Shown here: positions 51,361-61,449 of the stretch, in pieces
Layout of the letters: each line of letters begins with the position of its first letter
How positions within the stretch are numbered: the stretch's first letter is position 1
DNA from: Euglena gracilis
Lineage: Eukaryota > Euglenida > Euglenophyceae > Euglenales
Assembly (NCBI GenBank): GCA_039621445.1
Contig: CP154957.1
Span: 7,629,114-7,693,113, forward strand
Direction of reading: 5' to 3'
Length of the DNA: 64,000 nt
Position numbers and translations under genes: made by a program
Notes under the pieces: generated by a model
What the model saw: only the letters and a program-made list of their open reading frames with translations
Database searches by the model: none
Told to the model about the DNA's origin: nothing

Positions 51361-52045
51361 TGGGGTTGTGACGAAAAAGTTGTTCTCCGACCGGGGGGGG
51401 GGGGGGCCGGTGGGCATGGGGGGGACGGGGCCATTTTACAAGACACTTAAAAAAACCTACTGGCTATACCTTGGCGGGGGTCCCCCGGCAGGGAAAAAAG
51501 ATTTTTTTGGCGCTGCTCTTCCTTTGGCGCGACAGATGTAGGGGTCAAAAGAAATTCCGGCGCTTCGCGCCGGTCACTGAAAAAAAAAATATGCACAAAC
51601 TGGCCCTGCAAGCAACCCCCTGGGGACCCATCAGGATTTTTTCTAGCCAGATTTGAACTATTGGCAATTGAGCTCCCCTGTGGGGGTACTGCAGCCTCTG
51701 AAGCAAAAGCTTGGCCTCCAACAAAACATGTGCAAAATTTGGAAAATCGTCTAAAATAAAAAGGCTGAAATTTTCTGGATTCTCAGTTTTATTTATTTTG
51801 GGAGTCTGCCGAACATATCTGGCCCACAATGAAAAATCCGGGACGTTAATAATAAGGTTACTGAACATCGAAACACACCGAAAGAATATGAATCGGTGTA
51901 CTTGAACTATACCAAATTTATGTGAATTCAAATGCACAAAAAACAGAAGAAAAGCTGGAAAGCATTGCGTTTAACGTTGGTGAATCTTTGTTTGTATACA
52001 AACACTGTGCATCTGTTAACACGGCTTGGTCACGAGGCGGTTCAC

Positions 52046-52177
52046 CAGGCGGCAGGTGTAGGAGTACTGCAGCTCCTCGTACAGGGACCCATCCATTACT
52101 GGGTTGGGGAGCGCCCCCGGCGTTGCGGACAGGAAGTTGTCCCGTGACAAGCCAGCGAGTACCAGCCTGTGACAGCC
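52046..52177 (-). CDS. Minus-strand exon, unknown protein
   Basis: The minus frame reads CHRLVLAGLSRDNFLSATPG, ALPNPVMDGSLYEELQYSYT and CRL, then GTGAAC (52041-52045) could be a donor; unspliced it continues NRLVTKPC to a TAA at 52016-52018. The acceptor is either CCAAAAG (52178) or GCTGTCACAG (52167). GC3-rich and free of repeats. No family recognised. Same strand as exon candidates at 50.8 and 53.2 kb. Confidence 0.5.
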
Positions 52178-52256
52178 TTTTGGGGGGGGTGTTGGAAAAC
52201 AAACCAACCAAGGCTCGAGATTTGGTCTAGAATTAGTGTCAAATATACACACACAC

Positions 52257-52462
52257 ACATACTATATGTACCATATATGTATACATACATACATACATAC
52301 ATACATACATACATACATACATACATACATACATACATACATACATACATACATACATACATACATACAAACATACATACATGCATACATGCATACGTAC
52401 ACACATGCATAAATATACATATGTGTGTGTGTATACATATACATACATACATATGTATATAA
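52257..52462 (+). repeat. TACA microsatellite with TGTG/TATG variants
   Basis: About 28 clean units, then degenerate CATACATGCATACG and ATATGTGTGTGTGT stretches. Confidence 0.95.
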
Positions 52463-53145
52463 AATCTCCAAGCGTGTCCTCCCTTCTCCAGTATGTTGTT
52501 GTATAATCCTCCGGTTTTGCAATTGCTATTCTGTGCGCAATGGAGAACATTCATGTGGCAAAAACTGCTGTCCAAACACTGGAGCTTCTTGAATGCATTT
52601 TGTTCACAACACGATTCTGCGTGCCAATGATGGGGGGGGGACGCAACTCTCAAAAAACGCGTCACAAAATCACAAAATACACACAAAAAGCCCCAAAAAA
52701 GGAAATCAAAATGTTTTTTTTGTCTTTGACAATGAAAAAGTTGTCGTGTAGGCTTGTTCCAGCTGACTTGTGAGGTGAGATTTTTTCAAGGATTATCCCT
52801 CTGGTTGAGAAAGGCTTTCAAGAAACATATGCACGGTAAGAACAGGTTTCGGGCCATATCAGGCGCCAGACAGATATCCAGGTTCATGGGGGAGGGATCA
52901 GTTTGCAAAACAAACAAGGTCCACCTCCTCCCAGGTTCCAGGGACATCCTGCAAGGCTCTGTTGCACCCCTGTATGTGTTCGGAAACCTCTCTTTCGCTA
53001 AGATTATAGGATATCTTAAGGTCTTGTAAGGTATGATAAGAAGATAAAAATTTTTTGGCCATTTTATCCCTTTCGTTCTCCCTTTCCTCCTCGGGCTGTA
53101 TGGCCAGAAAACCCCTCAAGTTGAATGCAAGGGGCGGCCGGTCAC

Positions 53146-53276
53146 CTGTGACTCCTGGCGAACACGCAGCAATGTCGCTGCCACCTCCAGGATATTGTCG
53201 GCAGCCTTCTCAGTGGCACGTAGAAACCGCCCAAGAAAGCGTTTGGGATGCTGAAGGAGGCTGAGCACTGATCCCA
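53146..53276 (-). CDS. Minus-strand exon with clean splice edges
   Basis: The acceptor CTCAGGTCAG (minus, ending 53277) precedes GSVLSLLQHPKRFLGRFLR, then ATEKAADNILEVAATLLRVR and QESQ; the donor is CAG-GTGACC (53141-53148). 131 bp. It is a Leu/Ala-rich amphipathic helix, typical of helical-repeat or armadillo-like proteins, but no family can be named. The frame is open beyond both edges, so the edges rest on splice consensus. Confidence 0.5.
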
Positions 53277-53793
53277 CTGACCTGAGTTTGGACTTCATCT
53301 GCGCTGGACATACTGACCTTGCACCACCACCCAGGCCCGGCTTTATCTGGGAAAACCCAGATGCAAACGGGCTACGTTGTAACAAACGCTTTTGCACACA
53401 TGCTATGTTGTGGGATGGCACTTCTCAGGTGGACACAATCTTCCTGGCCAGGGGTGTCCAGCCCATTCCATTGCTTGTCGACCCCGGACGAAGGAGGTCA
53501 CTGTCCAATTTGATGGATTTTGGCCACCCCCTCAGTTTTTTTTTCTTCTGGCATTCGTTGGAAATTTTCAGTTGTTCCTTGCCAACCCCACCCTGGGGTC
53601 TGGAGCCAAAAACCAGTGTACCCAATGGGTGTAAATGTGGGCACCTGGAACATTTCGTCGGTTCGTTTGACCTAAACTTATCTGAATAAAATTTTGTTGG
53701 CGTGTTGGCGTTTCTGTCTGCAAAAGAGGCGGAAATCAGTGTGAATCTCAGTGTAAATCTTCCTAGGAACCCACAGTGGGGGCGGGGGGGGGC

Positions 53794-53880
53794 AGGTTCG
53801 ATATAAGGGCAGATGGAGGGGGGTGGGTCGGACCCCCCCCTGGTCAGTCACCCCCCGGGTCAGAGGCCCAGCCGGTTGCA
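53794..53880. repeat. Isolated end of the TTCGATATAAGG repeat family
   Basis: CAGGTTCGATATAAGGGCAG followed by GGGGTGGGTCGGACCCCC resembles the left end of 22163-22539. Right end not found. Confidence 0.45.
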
Positions 53881-53967
53881 TCTTTGGTGCACGATGGCCT
53901 GAAATACCTCCCAAGCTTCTTTTCTTGGTCAAAAGTTGGGTGGTGGAAGTGGTGGAAATCACGAACT

Positions 53968-54093
53968 AAAGCGTGAACCCAATGGAGTGGGAAGGCTGGT
54001 CCCCAAACATGACCTCCTGTGTTCCGCACGTGGCGCTATGGACTGCCGAAGAGACCGCTGCCATCTGCACCTCCAGCACCTCTCTCAGGGAGG
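53968..54093 (-). CDS. Minus-strand exon, unknown protein
   Basis: The pyrimidine-rich CATTCTCTCTCCCTTCACG (minus) leads into ASLREVLEVQMAAVSSAVHS, then ATCGTQEVMFGDQPSHSIGF; the unspliced frame stops at TAG 53966-53968. GC3-rich, helical. Exact edges not decided. Family not recognised. Confidence 0.45.
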
Positions 54094-54539
54094 CGTGAAG
54101 GGAGAGAGAATGCTCGGAGAGCCTTTTGGTGTGTACGAGTGGGCTACGGTCCAAAATGTGTATTATACTCCCCTCCTTTGCAGATGGACGTCTGTAAAAA
54201 TACAGAAACTGCTGTCTTCGATGGCGATGCTCACGTTTTGCGAGCCAAACCCTGACAACTGTTTCTCCTCATGTCCTGAAGTCCGGATTTGGGGGGAGTG
54301 TAACACACCAGGCCCATGCACCAATATATGGCATGGTGACCTTCCCCCAGGGAAATTGACTCTTCTTCCAGGGGGGGATTTCCACCTGAAGAGTCAACTT
54401 CCTTGGGGGCCTGCAAGTGACAACTTCGGGGGGGGGGGCAGGTGTGTGCGTGAGTGTGCGCGCGCACGTGTGTGTCTCGACCCCTCAACACAGAGGAAAC
54501 GAGGAAGCAACGCGCCACCCAGGGCGCGTGTCAATGACC

Positions 54540-54890
54540 AGAGGGGTCCAGCTCAGAGGCTGGAAATTCAGGCTGGCTTGAAAAAGGCTGCTGGCTGACC
54601 CCCCCCCCCCATGAGGATCCCCCCCGGCTGGAACTGGGCCCAATCTGGGGTCGAACCAGGTACCAAAAAAATCGAAACTCCAAAAATACCCCCAAAGACT
54701 GCCAATTTTGCTAAAAATTGATTTTTTGACCGACCCATTTTTGCCATTTTCGGCCCATCTTTGCACCTCCAAAAGCCAAATCTGTTACCATCCAGCTGTC
54801 CAAAGGGTGTCTGGAAATAAACAAAACTCGTCGATGGGGGGGTCCCAGGCTGGAAAAGGCTGCTGGCTGGCTGGCTATGTCCGCTTCGGC
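54540..54890. repeat. GGCTGCTGGCTGG repeat, related to 49821 element
   Basis: AAAGGCTGCTGGCTG occurs at both sides (54583 and 54856) around a C13 tract and an AAAAATTGATTTTTTG-like core with TTTTTGCCATTTTCG, as in 49821-50286. Ends not resolved. Confidence 0.5.
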
Positions 54891-54931
54891 TTAGCCGCCG
54901 AACGCACGTGGAGGCGGCTGGGGTGTGGCAC

Positions 54932-55059
54932 CGGAAGGCCCTCGCCTCGTCAGCTGCAGCATGAAGGCGGCGGCGCTGCTGCGGTGGCTGGGGTTGTTGA
55001 GAGCCGGGGAGTTGAACAGGACGGCGACGGACTGGCCCGCCACGTGGTAGACAACCCCC
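54932..55059 (-). CDS. Minus-strand exon with good acceptor
   Basis: CCCCCCTGTCCCCGTCACAG (minus, ending at 55060) precedes GVVYHVAGQSVAVLFNSPAL, then NNPSHRSSAAAFMLQLTRRG; G-GTGCCA (54926-54931) could be the donor. Nearly all third bases are G or C. The LFNSPAL stretch is faintly like the LFN motif of ABCA transporter extracellular regions, which I note only as a lead. Without splicing the frame stops at 54891. Confidence 0.5.
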
Positions 55060-55404
55060 CTGTGACGGGGACAGGGGGGGGGCAAAATGCACTTGGACTG
55101 AAGCACAAACAGATAGATGGGATGGCCTCATACTGCCATAAACATGGGAGGTTGAGGGGACAATTTCGGGTGGGTGAGACCGAGCCCTGTACCATGCCCT
55201 CGACCAGGTTTCTGCTTAAACACCGGGGGCGGGCAACAGACGGATGGAAAATGAGAAACCAGGAGTTCAAAAACTGGGGGGAAAAAGGTGGAAACTTGCG
55301 ATTTTCAACACAACTCAAAATTGAGATCGTCCGTCAAAACGAGTGAACCACCCATTTGAAACGACCTCCCTCTGATAACTGCCAACCTTTTTTCTAATGA
55401 GACA

Positions 55405-55865
55405 TTGAATTCCCCCCCCCCCAACATCCTGGTAACCTCTGTCCTCCAACTGGGGGGGGGTGGTCATTTGGACATAGGGTTGTGACAAAGGCCCAAAATG
55501 ACCCAAAAATGGCTTTAAATTGCCCAGAGAAACCATGCAAAATTTTTTTGAAAATGTCAAAATACCCAATATGTCCAATATGTCAATATGTCCCCTCCCC
55601 CGGTCGGAGGACACCTTTTTGGAGGTTTGGCCGAATTTTTAGCCCGTCCGAAAAATTTTGCACCCAAATCGGTCAAAAACTGGCCAAAATGCCTTTTTGA
55701 CACTTTTTCTAGCAAAAACGGACGAAATTGCCCAGAATTTTCGGCTCAAAACACCAGAAGGAAAATTTTTTGACTTTTTTGGGGGGGCATGGTCCCGGGC
55801 ACCCGCCAATTTTTTTTTTACCCTTTGTCCAAACAACCCCCCCCCCCCCGGTCGGAGGATGCCTT
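55405..55865. repeat. Degraded C/G-capped element, TGTCC/GGTCGG type
   Basis: C12-AACATCCTGGTAACCTCTG then GGGTGGTCATTTGGACATAGGG at the left; TCCAAACAACC-C12-GGTCGGAGG at the right. Interior ATTTTCGGCTCAAAACACC and TTTGGGGGGGCATGG parts as in 58610-59017. Ends decayed. Confidence 0.5.
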
Positions 55866-55924
55866 TTTGCATGATAAACCAGTTTGGCTCATTTCAGGGT
55901 TGTTTGGGGTCATTTTAGCCTAAC

Positions 55925-56730
55925 CTTTGTACCATTATTGGCCATGACTGTTCAAATATTGTTTCTCTGCATCCATTGATGTGCAACGTGTGGAAACACA
56001 AACTCTGGCAACAAACTCCAAAAAGCAGCAAAAAAAGTTTTACCAGGCTTTCTAAATAACTCTGGGGGTGCCTTGAGCGATGGGTGCATACTAATCACAG
56101 GCACACCGCCCAAGGGGGGTTTAGGCTCCAGCTGGGCCGAAATCGGCAAGCAACTTTTCCTTGATAATGGTCATAGCCAGAGGCATTTTTTAGGACCCGG
56201 GGGGGTCCGAACCCACCCACCCATCCCCTGGGGGAGGGGGGGGCTTGGGGGGACCCATTTTTTGGGGGGTCAATTTTGGGGGTTGCCCCGGGTCACGAAA
56301 CTTAATAAAATCTCTGGTCACACCGCAGCACACCCCAGTGCAGTCGGCGCCGGGGGAGTGCTACCTGACCCATATCCTGATCCCCCCCCTCCCAACTGGA
56401 AAATGCCCTCCTCTCTGCCACCTTCCCAGGGGGTGGAACCATCCTTTTAAATTCAAATAAAATAAGAAAAGCATGGCGAGTGCAAGTCCAGTGAAGGGGT
56501 AATCTTTCAGGTAGATTCCTTGACACTCCAAATGGCAAAAAAATCGACCTCCAAAGGCATTCAAATGCAAAGGCAAAACATCAGAGGGGAAATGTTCAAA
56601 TCCAGGGGATGAATGCTATAATTTTACAGTTTTGCAACGACACAAAATTTTCAAATTGGAAATTCGTCAACTGGCCTGATACACAGAAATAAACTGAATT
56701 GAAGAAGAACTGGCGTATCTGATGTGGCAG
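55925..56730. other. Region without a supported gene
   Basis: Contains one C/G-tract block (56190-56300) and A/T-rich flanks. No exon, RNA gene or resolved repeat. Confidence 0.4.
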
Positions 56731-56737
56731 ATACCTA

Positions 56738-57044
56738 CCCCCCCCCCCCCCGGGAAACTGTCACCTGACAGGTTGGCCAGTACCGGGGACCCTGACAACT
56801 TCCTATACTGACAGGTTGGCCAGTACCGGGGACCCTGACAGTTTCCCGGGCGGGACCCTGACAGTTTCCCGGGTAGGGCATTTCAAGGGAAAGACAATGA
56901 AAAATGACCCTGACAGGTTGGCCGGTACCGGGGACCCTGACAACTTCCTATACTGGCAGGTTGGCCGGTACCAGGGACCCTGAACAGTTTCCCGGGCGGG
57001 ACCCTGACAGGTTCTCGGGCATGACAGTTTCCCGGGGGGGGGGG
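56738..57044. mobile_element. C/G-capped element, GGGAAACTGTC type, 307 bp
   Basis: Copy of 44618-44881 with the same ends (CC-TA-C13-GGGAAACTGTCA and GACAGTTTCCC-G11-TA-GG) and one extra internal tandem unit. Here the inverted repeat extends outward to ATACCTACC/GGTAGGTAT. Confidence 0.85.
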
Positions 57045-57576
57045 TAGGTATATATGCTGGATCCACCAAGCACATGAAAGCCACTAACCCCCTGGCCTAA
57101 CACAGTTGTGGAACACGAGGTCCGGCGCCAAGGAGATGCATGGAACACAGAGGATTTAACACTGTTTGGGGGGTGCCAATCTGTACCAGAGTGCTGCCTT
57201 GTGCTTCCTTGCAGAATGCCTTTGTCAGGGTTGGATGCACCACCTGGGGAGGGGTAAAACTGCAGACAAGCAGGTCCAAAACCGCAAAAAGAACTACAAA
57301 AATGCACTTCAATGAAAAAAAATTACCAGAAACAAGTCAAAATGGTGAGAGTATCCAGAATCAACAGCGATGGAAACAATCGATCAAATGATCAATGTTC
57401 AGCAGTTAGCTCGCCTTGCTTTGTCTCGACCCTTGTGATTGAGCAGCATGTGCAACGATCGAACCTTGATGAAACCTTGAATCTCTTCACGTCTTTCGTA
57501 ATTCTAGACATTGAAAAATACAAAGCGTTTGAAAACAAAAAAAATTAAATGAAATGCAGATGCCGTTCTTGTCACC

Positions 57577-57836
57577 AACAGGGGTTTTTTTTTTTTAAAG
57601 ACCAGGGGTCTCCCTCACTCACCCACCCCCTGGGGCCCCCGGGGGGTCCTGGCGGGACCCACTCACTTTCCCCCGAAAATGGCCAAAAATCACGAAAATG
57701 CTAAAAATAGCACCCTTTTCAAAAAATTTTGGCGCCTTTGGCGCCGAAAAGAAAAACCCACCCCCTCCGGGGGGGGGCAGACCCACCCACCCTACCCCTC
57801 GAGAGTGGGTCCACAACTAAAAAAAAACCCTGCACC
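57577..57836. mobile_element. CAGGGGTTTT element, about 260 bp
   Basis: Left CAGGGGTTTTTTTTTTTT-AAAG and right ACTAAAAAAAAACCCTG are inverted. CACCAA occurs immediately left and right (57571-57576 and 57837-57842), a possible short target duplication. It has a GGCGCCTTTGGCGCC hairpin and C/G-tract arms. A related block lies at 39085-39300. Confidence 0.6.
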
Positions 57837-58095
57837 AACGTCACTAACACACCAAATACCCACCACATGCACAAAGTATAAGTGGAATATTTCATTTGTG
57901 TTTGTCAAAAAGCAAGCAAAACAACATAATATCTCCAAAAATATTTAAAAAGGCCAGAAAGACTTCATTTGTTGTGGGGTCCGGCTTAATGAATGCCTGG
58001 TGCCATCCCCATACTTTGTGGCCATTTCCCTCCTTTTTTTTGCACACGGTGTCCAGCCAGCAGAGCCTCCTGGGGCACTTTCAGGTTTTGCGACG

Positions 58096-58245
58096 TCAAA
58101 AAATGCCATGCACAACCTCGAACAGGAAGGTCTGCATCAACTGGCGCAGCTGCTGGGGGTTCTCCTGCTCTTCCAGGACCAGGTCTTCAGGCAGGCGCAG
58201 CTGCAGGAGCACCTGTGGCAGCGCCAGCACGCACACCATAGATTC
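58096..58245 (-). CDS. Exon-like sequence, strand uncertain
   Basis: The minus frame reads MVCVLALPQVLLQLRLPED, LVLEEQENPQQLRQLMQTFL and FEVVHGIF to a TGA (58096-58098). The plus frame HNLEQEGLHQLAQLLGVLLL is also open, and a CACTTTCAG acceptor lies on the plus side at 58084. Both are Leu/Gln-rich and GC3-rich. The minus strand matches the neighbouring exon candidates. No family recognised. Confidence 0.4.
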   Translation of the reverse strand, partial: ESMVCVLALPQVLLQLRLPEDLVLEEQENPQQLRQLMQTFLFEVVHGIF

Positions 58246-58609
58246 ACTTGTTGACCACCGGGGGGGCACTTTCCCCCCGGGCCTAAACTCACCAAACCAC
58301 TTTTTCAAAAACCCATTCATCCACGAACCCTGGGGGGGGGGGCTGAGAGTGGGTGGGTGGGTTAGAGCCTCTGGACCCCCCTCCCCCAGGGATAGGGTGC
58401 ATGATGGGTTTGTCTTTGGCCCAGCTGAAGGATAAGCCAGAAATTTTTTCCAATGGTTTTCGGCTGATTTTGGATGGTTTTCAGGTGGGTGGTTGACCCT
58501 GGGGGGCCCCAGGGGTGGTGACACACCCATGCAAGTCACCCAAGAGACATGGAAGAAGACATAATGCCTTTTCCGACACCACTGTGCTTGAGAAACACCT
58601 TCGCAACTA

Positions 58610-59017
58610 CCCCCCCCCCCTATGTCCAATGACCGGTAACCTCTGTCCTCTGACCGGGGGGGTGGTCGTTGGACATAGGGTAGTGACCAAAAAGGTGTCC
58701 TCTGACCGGGGGGGTGGTCGTTGGACATGGGGTCAAAAGAAAGTTGGTGGGTCCCCGGGTCCCTACCCACCCAAAAATGCCCAAATTTTCCCTTCCGGCG
58801 CTTTGCGCCGAAAATTTTGGGCAATTTTGACAAATTTTTGTCCAAAAAGTGTCAAAAATGGCATTTTGGCCAAATTTTTGGCCAATTTTTGGGCAAATTT
58901 TTTCGTCCCGGCGCTTCACGCCGGGACCAAAAATTGGGTCAAACCTCCGAAAAGGTGTCCTCTGACCGGGAGGGTGGTCATTGGACATAGGGGGGTCGTT
59001 GGACATAGGGGGGGGGG
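58610..59017. mobile_element. C/G-capped element, TATGTCCAATGACC type, 408 bp
   Basis: TA-C11-TATGTCCAATGACC on the left; GGTCGTTGGACATA-G9-TA on the right. Each end contains an internal fold-back (GACCGGGGGG then GGTCGTTGGACATAGGG), and GTGTCCTCTGACCGGG is repeated near both ends. The interior has GGCGCTTTGCGCCG and GGCGCTTCACGCC hairpins around a TTTTGG(C/A)CAAA-rich core. Confidence 0.85.
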
Positions 59018-59149
59018 TAGTCAAAAAATGAACTTTTCATCTTTTCTGGAAAAAAAGAATAGACGGTGAAAATCCCAAGGGGCACCGCTGCATAGATCAG
59101 AGGCAGAAAGGTGTGGAAGGTGTGGAACTACAGCTAACGGCTGAAATGT

Positions 59150-59300
59150 TGGCCACCATGCCTGAGAATCGTGGCCACAGGGCTTAAAATGAGGGCCAGC
59201 GAACCTAAAATTCAGGCCAGAGAACCTAAAAATAGTGACCACTGAACCTAAAAATAGTGTCCACCGGACCTAAAAATAGTGGCCACAAAACCTAAATCTG
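59150..59300 (+). repeat. 24-bp tandem repeat
   Basis: Four to five copies of GAACCTAAAAATAGTGGCCAC with substitutions. The same GTGGCC(A)TATTTTTAGG motif reappears singly at 60298-60370. Confidence 0.7.
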
Positions 59301-59380
59301 GGACATTCTTGAAATTGTGGGGTAGACGTGCTGCCACACGTGAAGACGTCCCAAATGAATTCCTGTTGGTGAACAGGAAA

Positions 59381-60042
59381 CCCCCCTAATTGACGGCACC
59401 CCCCCCCCTAATTGAACCCCCCCTAATCAAGCACCTATGACAGATTCCAAATTTTAGCCCGCGGTCGGCTGCGGTCGGCAAAATAGTTGGCTGTAGGTAG
59501 GGGCAGGCCAACAAAAAATCAATCCATTGTTGCCGCCTTTTGGCCACTTTTCGCTGCTTTTGGCCATTTTTACCCACTTCTGGCCACTTTCAGGCCACTT
59601 AAAACATCTTCTGTTGCTTTTGAAATCAAGAGCAGCCAAACGTGACCAAAAATGGCCTAAAACGGCCAAAAATGGTCAAAATGGGTCAAAATGGGTGAAT
59701 TATGGTGACAAATGGGCCAAAAGGGGACAAAAGCGACCTAAAAGGGCCAAAAGTGGCCAAAAGTGGCCAAAAGTGACAACATGAGCGATGAGCCAGAAAA
59801 ATCTCAAAATCTGGGATAAAAATGAGCCCAATTTCTCATTCTCACTGAAAAAATTGACATCAATTTGAAAAAAGTTGCGCGGTCGGCTGCAGTCGGCTGC
59901 GGTCGGCAACCCACCTATGACAGTCCTGAAATCCGCGGTCGGCTGCGGCTGCGGTCGGTTGCGGTTGGCATAGGTGCTTGCCCCTAATTGACCAAAAGGG
60001 GGGTCCCGTGGAGAGGTCCCACGGTCAAATAGGGGGGGGGGG
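59381..60042. mobile_element. C/G-capped element with TAATTGA and GCACCTATG ends, about 660 bp
   Basis: Left CCCCCCTAATTGACGG ... AATCAAGCACCTATGACAG; right CATAGGTGCTTGCCCC-TAATTGACC ... CACGGTCAAATAGGGGGG. GCGGTCGGCTGCGGTCGG units lie inside both ends, and a TGGCCAAAA array (59535-59780) fills the centre. A fragment of its right part lies inverted at 12165-12290. Confidence 0.65.
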
Positions 60043-60769
60043 AGGTGGTAACTTTTGCGCACCCTGTTGCTTGTGGGACGGGATGACGAAATCAAATGTC
60101 CCGAAACAGTTGCAGTCTGTCAAAGTTGCCACGCACAAATTTACAATTCCATCATCCAAGGCAGCTCAGTCGAAGTTGGCCTTCACTCTTGCCTTCATCA
60201 TCCAGTAACAGAGTTCGGGAAAAAAACATGGAGAGGAAACGTGGTTTTTTTGAAAAAAAGTGCCGTTCAGAAAAGGTGGCTCATATTTTTTAGGTGCAGT
60301 GGCTATCAATTGTAGTTTCGTGGCCGTAATTTTGGGTTTTGTGGCCATCATTTTAAGGGAGATAGCAAACATTTTTGCTACAGGTGGCCATCATTTTGAG
60401 GTGTGTGTGGCCGTATTTTTCACGTGTTAGCTGTAAGTAATGGATTATACTGAAATTCGCCCGAAAAAAACCTTCCGCAGGAGGGTCCAAAAAAGGTCCA
60501 AAAATGGGCGATTCCAACATCCACCTAACCCCCCCAAATAAGACCCGCCCCGAAATTAAGACCCCCGGGAATTTTGGGGAAAATGCAAAAATCGGAACCC
60601 CCTAAAGCTGTGAAGATGCCCCCAAATTGGGTGATTTTTGACATGTTTAAATTTTTGCCCATGTTGGATTTGTCAAAATTGGCATTTTTAGAGCTCTTTT
60701 TTTGCTCATTGCCACCTGAGTAGGGTGTATGTCTCCTGGGCTGAGCCTTCACCCGAGTGTCCTGTGCAG

Positions 60770-60911
60770 CAACCTCACACCAGGGGAAACACAAGAGGGG
60801 AATGCGCAGGTGCGCATTCACCCCGCTGCGACATGTCTGACTGCGGCCTTTGCGGATGGGATGGATGGAGAAAACGTGTCCTCAGCAGCCAGGGCCCATC
60901 TTCTGCATGCT
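60770..60911 (+). CDS. Plus-strand exon, unknown protein
   Basis: CCGAGTGTCCTGTGCAG (ending 60769) precedes NLTPGETQEGNAQVRIHPA, then ATCLTAAFADGMDGENVSSA and ARAHLLHAV; GTGTTC at 60912 could be the donor. Mixed charged and hydrophobic, GC3-rich. Two alternative plus frames are Cys-rich. It is the first of a short series of plus-strand candidates (61095, 62036). No family recognised. Confidence 0.45.
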
Positions 60912-60944
60912 GTGTTCGTGTGACGAGTGTCTGTCCAGCCAAGC

Positions 60945-61065
60945 ACGTGGTGGTGTGTGCTCACTGGCATGGAACCGCCCTGCGCAGCAGTGCCACAGCC
61001 AGCTCTGCTGCAGCTCGCGCTGCAAAAACCGAGGCCAAACCTGTGTTTTGCAATTTCTGACCCCT
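60945..61065 (+). repeat. Inverted duplication, left arm
   Basis: GTGTGCTCACTGGCATGGAA, CTGCGCAGCAGTGCCACAGC and CAAAAACCGAGGCC pair with the inverse of 61340-61440 at about 85% by eye; CAATTTCTGACCCCT extends the match. Confidence 0.7.
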
Positions 61066-61094
61066 CACAACTTACAAATCAATTCCTGCCCCAG

Positions 61095-61145
61095 AAAGGG
61101 GAGGAGGCGGAGTGGATAGCCATTGACCCACCTTTGGACAACACG
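61095..61145 (+). CDS. Short exon-like sequence
   Basis: CAATTCCTGCCCCAG (ending 61094) precedes KGEEAEWIAIDPPLDNTG, then GTGGTG. Acidic with one Trp. It lies between the arms of the inverted duplication; short, so weakly supported. Confidence 0.3.
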
Positions 61146-61274
61146 GGTGGTGGTGGATACCCCTGTCAACGCTGGCTGTGATGGCAGTGATTCAGCCACT
61201 ACAATGGCCAAAATGTTCGTAAAGTAAGATGGGGTCAAAAGCATCCCACCCCAGTTTCACTTCCCCCTCTTTTC

Positions 61275-61445
61275 CAGGTGGGAACTGACTTGGAATTCGG
61301 CAGGGGTCAGAAATTGAAAAGTTTAGCTCTCAAAGGTCTGGCCTCGGTTTTTTTGCAGGGTACGCTGCGGCAGAGCCGGCTGGGACACTGCTGCGCACAG
61401 CGGTGCCATGCCAGTGTGCACACACGATCACCACATATGGGCTGG
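61275..61445 (-). repeat. Inverted duplication, right arm
   Basis: Complement of 60945-61065: AGGGGTCAGAAATTG, GGCCTCGGTTTTTTTGCAGG, CACTGCTGCGCACAGCGG and CATGCCAGTGTGCACAC. Confidence 0.7.
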
Positions 61446-61449
61446 CAGA

